In this document: positions 57,985-64,000 of the stretch, piece by piece | Numbering within the stretch: position 1 is the first letter of the stretch | Layout: the number at the start of each line of letters is the position of its first letter | From: Streptomyces shenzhenensis | GTDB taxonomy: Bacteria; Actinomycetota; Actinomycetes; Streptomycetales; Streptomycetaceae | Direction: 5' to 3' | Length of the DNA: 64,000 bases | Assembly: GCF_003688995.1 (NCBI RefSeq) | Contig: NZ_PENI01000047.1 | Coordinates: forward strand, 1 to 64,000 | Translations under genes and position numbers: made by a program | The notes under the pieces: generated by a model | The model's database searches: none | The model's input: only the letters and a program-made list of their open reading frames with translations | What the model was told of the DNA's origin: nothing

Positions 57985-58433
57985 CCCACCCGGCAGGCCC
58001 CGTTTCCGCATGAGCGCCGCCCCCGCACAGCCGACGGCACCGACGCACCGGTCGGCCACGGCTCGCCTTCCGCAACGCCGCCGCGGCAGCGGATTCGCGC
58101 CCACGACCACGGCAAGGCGGGCCCCGCCACCGAGCCGGTCAGGACTTCGAGATCCGCAGCCCGGACTCGTGGCCGAGAGTGGTGATGAGCGAGCCGCCAC
58201 CGGGGCCGCCGCCACCCTGGCCGCCGGGCGAACACGGCGAGAGCGGCAAGAGCGGCGACGTCGTACAGGACGTCTTCCTGCCGACCGGCATCGCGCCTGG
58301 GCGGACCGATCGCGGCACCAGCGCTCGAAGCTGTGGCGAGCCCCGGCCGCCCGCACATCACCGCACGCCCGAGACCACCCGTAGCCCTATGACCCGGTGC
58401 GCTCCGGTGCCGCGGGTGGCCGTCGGAGCAAGG
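57985..58433. other. Gap between antitoxin and SGNH gene
   Basis: About 450 bp with open frames on both strands but no RBS-supported start and no recognisable family. Nothing firm to annotate. Confidence 0.45.
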
Positions 58434-59303
58434 TCATGAACCGGTGGTGCCTGCGGGGCTGCCGACGAACATCGCGTTGAGCATCCAGGTGGCGAGGCGG
58501 TCGCGGCTCCAGTTGGCCGGGTGGCCGGTCGCGTCGTAGAGCTTGTGGCCGTCCAGGACGGGCGGGCATCCGTTGTCATTGCACAACTGGGCCCTGAGGT
58601 CCAGCAGATGGACACCCTTGTCCTTGTACTTGTCCGCCACCTGCTGAACAGCGTCGTTCATCTTGAGGGACAGATTCTTCCAACTGTCCTCGATCTTCGC
58701 GTTCGTCAGATAGACCGGGGTCCCGTTCTCGCTGAGGATATCGATCGCACGCCCCATGTTCTTGAAGAACCTCTGGCGGAACGGAACGTGCTCCATGCTG
58801 AGTTCGACCCCGGAATTGTCGAAGGACTGCGGCGTCATGTCCCAGTTCGCCGTCCGCAGCAGAACCGCATCCGGCTTGTACTGCTTCATGTACTGCGGCC
58901 ACTCCTTCGGCCACTTCAGGCAAGCGTCCTCCGGCTTCTTCCCTCCCTGCACCGTGTCCGGCATCATGATGCCGCAGCCGCCCAGTCCGGCATTCACGAT
59001 CACATTTCCGCCCGAGGCGACCTTGGCCATCCCCTCGCCGAAAGATCCGGCCCAGGAGTCACCGACGACGAGCACCTTCTTCCCCCGAACCGCCGGGGAC
59101 AACTCGGCCTCGCCCACGGGCGGCAGCGCCGACCCCAGCGAACTGCTGGCAGAAGCCGAAGCCGGTACGGAAAGGGAAGGCAGCGGAGCCGCCGCGGGAG
59201 TTCCCTGGGCGGAGTCGTTTCCCCATACACCGCACCCGGCCACCGCCAGGAGGAGAGCAGGAACGGTCACGCCCACCCAACGACGCGACGATCGTGTGAA
59301 CAT
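58434..59303 (-). CDS. SGNH-hydrolase lipoprotein
   Basis: A 289-residue exported protein: signal peptide with lipobox LLAVAGC, a Ser/Ala/Pro linker, then an SGNH domain (VRGKKVLVVGDSWAGSFGEG; nucleophile Ser in GDSW; NAGLGGCGIMMPDT with the Gly block; VLLRTANWDM with the Asn; LDGHKLYDATGHPANWS near the C terminus with the acid/His positions). It resembles the SGNH half of acyltransferase-3 proteins such as that at 1764. It probably esterifies or de-esterifies a surface glycan. AAGGAG precedes ATG 59303. Confidence 0.88.
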   Translation of the reverse strand: MFTRSSRRWVGVTVPALLLAVAGCGVWGNDSAQGTPAAAPLPSLSVPASASASSSLGSALPPVGEAELSPAVRGKKVLVVGDSWAGSFGEGMAKVASGGNVIVNAGLGGCGIMMPDTVQGGKKPEDACLKWPKEWPQYMKQYKPDAVLLRTANWDMTPQSFDNSGVELSMEHVPFRQRFFKNMGRAIDILSENGTPVYLTNAKIEDSWKNLSLKMNDAVQQVADKYKDKGVHLLDLRAQLCNDNGCPPVLDGHKLYDATGHPANWSRDRLATWMLNAMFVGSPAGTTGS

Positions 59304-59442
59304 GGGACTCCTTCGCCTACTTCTGTTGGTCAGGCCGAACAACTCTCTGGAGTCCCCGATCGCACGGCCATGATGGCCCCACCGCACGAATGCCTCCATC
59401 AGCGGAAGGACACACGGTACGAGGCCCCGGCACCCGGCGGGC

Positions 59443-60549
59443 CTATCCGCCGAGCAGTGCTGCCGAGTCGCCGGCGGGCAGCACATAGCCGACGGCGGAG
59501 GCCCGGTGTTCGACGAACTTGTTCATCGCGTCGGAGAGGTCGAGGCGTTCCTGCACGCGGGTGAAGAGCGCGGGGTCACGCATGTACGCGAGGAAGAGCA
59601 GACCGCGGTCGTCGGCTCCGTTGTCGTACGAGTAGCCGCGGCGCAGCATGCGGGCTCCGCCGTCGAGCCGGGAATGCGCTAGGCGCACATGGGCGTCGAC
59701 GGGGATGACGTAACGGCCCTGCGCGGTCTTGGCGTAGAGGTTCGCCTGGTCGCGTTCGCGCTGTGCGCCGAGCGGCGCTCCGCTGGCGCGGTAGCGTCCG
59801 ATGACGGCTTCCTGACGGCCGCGCGGGAGCGCTTCGAAGTCGGAGACGTCCATGTGGATGCGCCGGTAGACCAGGTAGGTGCTGCCGTCGGCGTTCCACA
59901 CCCACTGGTCCGCTTCGGCCACGGACGGGTTCTCCGTACCGTCCTTGAAGCCGAAGAGGTTGCGGGGTGTCTCGTCCCGGGGGCGATCGGGCAGGAACCC
60001 CCGCTCGTCCCAGCGGGACACGAGCGTCCCGGCGGCCGTCGTACCGAGCCGGCGGGAGAGGGCGCGCAGCGCTTCGGGATCGTCGCCGGACAGTTGCACC
60101 AGGACGTCGCCGCCGCCGCGGTCGGGGTCGAGCCGGTCACGTGAAAGGGCGGGGATGTCGTGTAATCGGTCGGGCGCCGCGAGACCGAGCTTGCGGTAGA
60201 GGGCCGGGCCGAGCGCCACGGTCCGGGTGGTGCCGTCGGGGAGGGGAAGCGCCGTCCAGCGGTCCAGGAGCCTGCGCAGGGCGGTGGTGCCGTCCGGGCC
60301 ACGCAGGCCGGACGCCAGATCGTGGGCGGCGACGACGGCGTACCGGGGCTGGGGGTCGCTGACACCGCGCTGCCGGGCCTGCGTCGCACGGGTACCGGAG
60401 GTTGTTCCGGAGGCGTGGTCCTCGGTGGTCTCCGCTTCCGGCCGGCGTGTTTCCGCCGCGCAGCCGGCGGTGACGAGGGCGGCGGCCGTGGTGGCGGCGA
60501 GGACGGAGCGGCGGGTCGGCGGACGAGGATCGGACGGTGTGCTGATCAC
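59443..60549 (-). CDS. DyP-type heme peroxidase, Tat-exported lipoprotein
   Basis: A 368-residue DyP peroxidase. N terminus has twin Arg in TRRSVLAATTAAALVTAGC, so it is both Tat-type and lipobox-bearing. Core motifs: RYAVVAAHDLASGLRG, GDVLVQLSGDDPEALRAL, NLFGFKDGTENPSV (distal Asp in GFKDG), VDAHVRLAHSRLDGG (proximal His and Arg) and RGYSYDNG, plus GLLFLAYMRDP. GTG 60549 with GGAGCACCG upstream is preferred; ATG 60579 is in frame. It folds with heme before export and acts on surface phenolics or in copper/iron handling. Confidence 0.92.
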   Translation of the reverse strand: MISTPSDPRPPTRRSVLAATTAAALVTAGCAAETRRPEAETTEDHASGTTSGTRATQARQRGVSDPQPRYAVVAAHDLASGLRGPDGTTALRRLLDRWTALPLPDGTTRTVALGPALYRKLGLAAPDRLHDIPALSRDRLDPDRGGGDVLVQLSGDDPEALRALSRRLGTTAAGTLVSRWDERGFLPDRPRDETPRNLFGFKDGTENPSVAEADQWVWNADGSTYLVYRRIHMDVSDFEALPRGRQEAVIGRYRASGAPLGAQRERDQANLYAKTAQGRYVIPVDAHVRLAHSRLDGGARMLRRGYSYDNGADDRGLLFLAYMRDPALFTRVQERLDLSDAMNKFVEHRASAVGYVLPAGDSAALLGG

Positions 60550-60676
60550 CGGTGCTCCAGGGTCGGTCACATGAAACATGCGGGGATGCCGACAGCGCGC
60601 TGTCTCCCGGGCCGACGAGGGCAGGGGGAGGCGATGATCGGCTGCTGCGGCGTGCCTGACGCTACACCTGGGCCCC

Positions 60677-62029
60677 ATGCGATTCTTCGTCACGAAACGC
60701 CGTGTTCCTGGTGTCCCGAGGACCCTGCCGGGCCGGACGGCTGTGCTTCTCGGCCTGTTGATCGCCCTGCTGGGACCGGCGGCATGCGGCACGTCCGGTT
60801 CTGACAGCCGACCGGCGAGCGGCGGTCAGTCGGCGGTCTTACGGGTTCCGGGCCAGTTCCCGTCCATCCAGAAGGCAGTGGATTCCGCCCGATCGGGTGA
60901 CATGGTGCTGGTCTCTCCGGGTGTTTACCGCGAGAGTGTCACCATCCGCACACCCCGGATCGTGCTGCGGGGTACCGACCGCTCCACCGTGGTGGTGGAC
61001 GGCGAGTTCAAGCGCACCAACGGCATCACGGTCACCGGTGCGGCGTCGGTCGTGGAGAACCTGACCGTACGCAACAACCTCGCCAACGGGCTGCTGTTCA
61101 CCGGTGTCACCGACGAGGCACTGCAGGGAGCGGGGGCCGGCGGCGCGGGATACGACCCCTTGGACACCGTCAAGTTCCCGGCGCTGCGCGGCTTCCGGGC
61201 CTCCTACGTCACGGCCCACAACAACGCCCTCTACGGCATCTACGCCTTCGACGCCCGCGACGGGGTGATCGAGCACTCCTACGGCTCCGGACAGTCGGAC
61301 TCCGGCATCTACGTCGGCCAGTGCAAGCCGTGCAACACGGTCGTGCGGAACAACCTGACCGAGCACAACGCGGTGGGCGTCGAGGTCACGAACGCGTCGA
61401 AGGACCTGTACTTCCTCGGCAACACCATCCGCCGCAACCGAGTGGGCATCACGGTGCTCTCGAACAACCTGGAGGCGCTGGGCCCCCAGCAGCATGCCGT
61501 GTTCGCGGGCAACACGATCAGCGACAACAACGACGACAGCAGCCCGGAACAGGCGGACGGCGGCTTCGGCATCGGGGTCGGCATCGGCGGGGGCACCCAC
61601 AACCGCTTCGAACACAACCGGGTGGAGGGCAATCGCGCGGGCGCCTTCGTCCTGCGGGACGAGCAGGGATACCCGGCGCTCGGCAACCGGATCGAGGACA
61701 ACGCCGTGAGCGAGGACCAGATGGGTCTCGTCGTGCTGACGGCACGCAGCGGGGGCAACTGCTACGCCGGCAACGGCCACGGCCCCACCAGTCCGCAGCC
61801 GTTGCCCGGCACCCTGTCCGCCTGCCCGGGCAAGGACACCAAGCTGTCCACGTCCGGCCGGCCGTCGAAGCTCGCATCGGTTCCGGCCGGGGTGTCCTTC
61901 CGAGATGTCCCGCCGCCGCCGGACCAGCCCGGCATGCCGGACCCGGCGCGTGCGCCCGCCCGGCCCGCGCTGCGGCTGCCGGGCGAAGTCGACCTCGCGG
62001 CCTACCCGCTGCCCGAGTCGCGCCGCTGA
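60677..62029 (+). CDS. Right-handed beta-helix lipoprotein with TTA codon
   Basis: A 450-residue exported protein: lipobox LGPAAC, then a parallel beta-helix (PSIQKAVDSARSGDMVLVSP GVY; NGITVTGAASVVENLTVRNN; NNALYGIYAFDARDGVIEHS; NTVVRNNLTEHNAVGVEVTN) of the pectate-lyase/NosD type, and a Pro-rich C-terminal tail. No catalytic residues can be assigned. Codon 55 (60839-60841) is TTA, right after the lipobox region, so it should be bldA-dependent. Divergent from the DyP gene. Confidence 0.88.
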   Translation: MRFFVTKRRVPGVPRTLPGRTAVLLGLLIALLGPAACGTSGSDSRPASGGQSAVLRVPGQFPSIQKAVDSARSGDMVLVSPGVYRESVTIRTPRIVLRGTDRSTVVVDGEFKRTNGITVTGAASVVENLTVRNNLANGLLFTGVTDEALQGAGAGGAGYDPLDTVKFPALRGFRASYVTAHNNALYGIYAFDARDGVIEHSYGSGQSDSGIYVGQCKPCNTVVRNNLTEHNAVGVEVTNASKDLYFLGNTIRRNRVGITVLSNNLEALGPQQHAVFAGNTISDNNDDSSPEQADGGFGIGVGIGGGTHNRFEHNRVEGNRAGAFVLRDEQGYPALGNRIEDNAVSEDQMGLVVLTARSGGNCYAGNGHGPTSPQPLPGTLSACPGKDTKLSTSGRPSKLASVPAGVSFRDVPPPPDQPGMPDPARAPARPALRLPGEVDLAAYPLPESRR

Positions 62030-62037
62030 CCGCTGCC

Positions 62038-62085
62038 GGGGAGAGGCCGGTTCCCCGACTCCGGGAAGGAGCCGGGCCTCTCCCC
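62038..62085. terminator. Bidirectional terminator
   Basis: GGGGAGAGGCC (62038-62048) and GGCCTCTCCCC (62075-62085) pair perfectly, with an inner imperfect stem, between two convergent genes. Confidence 0.8.
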
Positions 62086-62090
62086 CAGGG

Positions 62091-63002
62091 TCACTTGCCG
62101 CCGGGTGATTCCCCCCAGGGCTCCACCGGTACCTTCACCCGGCCCTCATGACCGGTGAAGTCCACCGTGACCGGCCGCTCCACACCACCACTGCGGATCT
62201 CCAGACGGCCCAGCTCCCCGTCCTCGTCGACCCAGTACGTCAGCGGGGAGAGCCCGGTGCGGCGGGGCTGGGGTGTGGTCGGGGCTGCGGAGCCGGCCCC
62301 GGCCGCGCCTTCCTTCTGCGACTTCGTCTCCTGCGGCTTCGTCTCCTGCGGCTTCGTCTCCTGCGGCTTCGGCCGCGGTCCTGAGAGACGCGCGTACGAC
62401 GTCCCGCGCAGCGTGCTCTCCCCCAGGTACCGGGGCCCGGACTGGGCCAGCAGCTGCGCGTTGTCCGGCCGGTCCGCCCCCAGGGCCATCACCACTCGCA
62501 GCGCGACGTCCAGGGGGTATCCGGCGTAGGCACGGGGTGACCAGCCCCCGTGGGGCACCTTGGCGGCCGCTCGTGCGATCTCGGCCGTCTTCGACGAGGG
62601 TGACGTCCCCTTCGCCTCCGTGGCCACGGCCAGGCCGCTGTTGTCCCAGGCGATCAGCCCCTTCTGCTGCTTCGGCCCCGGCTCCCCCGCGGCGTACGAG
62701 CCCACGGCGCGGTGCTTGCGGTAGTCGATCAGGCCGCGTACCTCGTAGGAGTCCCTGCCGTCGTCGATCTTCAGGGTGACTCGGTGCGGACCGTTCTCAT
62801 AGGCGTGGAACCGCGCCATGGCCAGCCGGCCGGCCTCCTCCGACGTGATCGCCCGCGGCCCGTCCGCCGCACCGCCCTGGCCGGCGGCCCATGCCAGGGC
62901 GCAGCAGGACAGTCCGACGGCGAACACCACGGCCAGGACGCGTGTTCGCCGACGGCGCGTCAACTGCCGTAAAGAACCACGGGAACCGAGCGGAATGCGC
63001 AT
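62091..63002 (-). CDS. Secreted protein with PQETK repeats
   Basis: A 303-residue exported protein: basic N terminus and span (RVLAVVFAVGLSCCALAWAA), a beta-rich domain (SEEAGRLAMARFHAYENGPH RVTLKID; EVRGLIDYRKHRAVGSYAA; GLIAWDNSGLAVATEAKG), then four PQETK-type pentapeptide repeats and a C-terminal domain (LTYWVDEDGELGRLEIRSGG). The layout loosely recalls LolA/LppX-like fold proteins; unproven. GAGAGGTGATCC precedes ATG 63002. Confidence 0.75.
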   Translation of the reverse strand: MRIPLGSRGSLRQLTRRRRTRVLAVVFAVGLSCCALAWAAGQGGAADGPRAITSEEAGRLAMARFHAYENGPHRVTLKIDDGRDSYEVRGLIDYRKHRAVGSYAAGEPGPKQQKGLIAWDNSGLAVATEAKGTSPSSKTAEIARAAAKVPHGGWSPRAYAGYPLDVALRVVMALGADRPDNAQLLAQSGPRYLGESTLRGTSYARLSGPRPKPQETKPQETKPQETKSQKEGAAGAGSAAPTTPQPRRTGLSPLTYWVDEDGELGRLEIRSGGVERPVTVDFTGHEGRVKVPVEPWGESPGGK

Positions 63003-63334
63003 GGATCACCTCTCGCAGAGGATGGGCAGGAAGAAACCGCCGCATCTGATACGGCCGTGAGCTGTCTATCGCAGATACGCCACCTCGAATCAAGAACACC
63101 GCGCCGGTGGCACAGCGGGGTTTGCCGTCGAGACCACGGCCCCGGTGTGACAGGGCATGTTCCGAGGCCGCCGTGCGGTGCACCGATGCTGACGGGCGAT
63201 TTCGATATCACCCACGCTTGGCGCATTTTCCTTACACCATCTCAGTGTTTTTTGGGCGCTGCGTTGACGCGCGTGTCTTGATCCGTATGGAGACTTATAG
63301 GGAAATTATTTCAGCCACCAGAGAGGGCTGGTAA
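63003..63334. other. Promoter region of the surface-protein gene
   Basis: About 330 bp, noticeably less GC-rich toward 63200-63330 (TTTTTTG and TTATAGGG stretches). It separates divergent genes and should hold both promoters. No gene or dyad stands out. Confidence 0.5.
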
Positions 63335-64000
63335 ATGGAGTTACAGCAGCGTCGGCGATGGTCCGGCGGTATGTCTTTGGCGTTGGCTTCGGCGTTATCG
63401 GCGTCGCTCGCGGTCACCGGGGTGGTTTCCTCGGTGCTCCCTGCGGCGGCCGACTCCGGGGACGGTGACGCGACCATCCGTGTGGTGCGGGAGGTGAACG
63501 CGAACGGGAAGTGGGACCAGGTGCTGGAGCCGGGCATGTCCGGTGTCTCGGTGGTGCTGACCGACGACAAGGGTCGGTCGATCACCGGTACCACGCAGGC
63601 GGACGGCACGGTGAAGCTGACCCCGGGCAACAGCCTGGGTGGCGGCAAATACCGGATCGAGGTGAAGAACCCCGAGGAGGGTGTGCTCTTTCCCGGATTC
63701 GCTTCGCCCCGGAGCGATCTGATCGATCCGACGGTGCTGTCGTCGAACGTGGAGTTCGTGGACCTGTCGGGCGGCAAGAACGTGGAGATCACGACCTCGT
63801 TCTGGAGCCCGGAGGACTACTGCCAGAAGAACGCCATGCTGGTGACGGCCTGCATGAACGCGAGCATCCCGGTGGGCAACGCGTCGCCGGACAGCAAGCG
63901 CACGCTGACGTCGTTCCCGTACAACGCGCGGGGCACGTACGACCAGCTGACCGATCTGGCCAGCACCGGCCAGACCGGTACGGTGTGGGGCATCGGCTAC
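63335..64000 (+). CDS. Large surface protein with SdrD/SpaA-like B domain, 5' part; two TTA codons
   Basis: 222 codons, running off the window end. A Sec signal peptide (ALSASLAVTGVVSSVLPAAA) is followed by a surface-protein beta domain: ATIRVVREVNANGKWDQVLE, PGMSGVSVVLTDDKGRSITG TTQADGTVKLTPG (SdrD-B/SpaA-like repeat) and KYRIEVKNPEEGVLFPGF. TTA codons occur at positions 3 (GAG TTA CAG) and 21 (GCG TTA TCG). GAGAGGG precedes ATG 63335. Likely a large, developmentally controlled cell-wall protein. Confidence 0.85.
   Translation, partial: MELQQRRRWSGGMSLALASALSASLAVTGVVSSVLPAAADSGDGDATIRVVREVNANGKWDQVLEPGMSGVSVVLTDDKGRSITGTTQADGTVKLTPGNSLGGGKYRIEVKNPEEGVLFPGFASPRSDLIDPTVLSSNVEFVDLSGGKNVEITTSFWSPEDYCQKNAMLVTACMNASIPVGNASPDSKRTLTSFPYNARGTYDQLTDLASTGQTGTVWGIGY

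Noticed and set aside
58010-58384. Plus- and minus-strand frames in the gap after the antitoxin
   Set aside because: No supported start, no family features and Arg/Pro/Ala-rich composition; left as unannotated gap.
1-64000. rRNA, tRNA, integrase, origin
   Set aside because: Looked for by eye and not recognised. A tRNA could be missed without a covariance search.

Overview
The window looks like Streptomyces chromosome (or a very close actinomycete). It is very GC-rich with strong third-position GC. It carries typical Streptomyces families: ECF sigma factors, PadR/TetR/MarR/GntR/LacI regulators, MMPL and carbohydrate ABC transporters, DyP peroxidase and RICIN proteins. Rare TTA leucine codons (a bldA-tRNA signature) occur in a few genes only. 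No rRNA, tRNA, integrase or CRISPR array was recognised. The dense mix of regulators, remnants and mobile fragments suggests a chromosome arm or an island-rich region.

Region 1 (0.7-16.3 kb): a PadR/HAAS-type membrane pair; an acyltransferase-3/SGNH protein; an ABM-domain protein; a membrane-anchored ricin-lectin protein; a divergent ridA/marR pair with two near-identical palindromic operators; decayed genes and an N-terminally truncated histidine kinase; a four-gene ECF42 sigma module with a plausible self-recognised promoter; a CPBP protease; an ABC exporter; and three coupled zinc-ribbon micro-genes, the last disrupted by a 177-bp MITE.

Region 2 (16.4-26.4 kb): a sugar-uptake locus (GH172 enzyme, two permeases, lipoprotein receptor, LacI repressor with a palindromic operator), an SDR oxidoreductase, and a TetR/MMPL efflux pair with an operator between them.

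Region 3 (26.4-36.3 kb): a decayed accessory island. It has a primase-polymerase-like pair, a frameshifted DNA methyltransferase, conjugation-type membrane proteins with frameshifts, two lipoproteins, an Excalibur protein, a less GC-biased VanZ-like gene with a TTA codon beside a small secreted protein, and a HigA/HigB-type pair whose toxin is fused to an IS5-type transposase fragment.

Region 4 (36.4-47.5 kb): a catabolic block (NCS1 transporter, secernin-type C69 peptidase, glycerate kinase, GntR regulator), a second CPBP protease, a NarL-type two-component system, a second GntR regulator and an ornithine-cyclodeaminase-family enzyme.

Region 5 (47.5-58 kb): a second accessory island. It has a sigma-like protein fused to a zinc-finger segment, a tandem double-GerE regulator with a TTA codon, and about 14 small minus-strand genes behind an ECF sigma factor, several of them frameshifted. 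Then follow a transposase remnant, a 19-residue hydrophobic peptide gene with its own RBS and terminator, an orphan acyl carrier protein and an atypical Fic-type toxin/antitoxin pair.

Region 6 (58.4-64 kb): cell-surface genes, namely an SGNH lipoprotein, a DyP peroxidase with Tat and lipobox signals, a beta-helix lipoprotein with a TTA codon, a secreted protein with PQETK repeats, and the 5' part of a large surface protein with TTA at codons 3 and 21.
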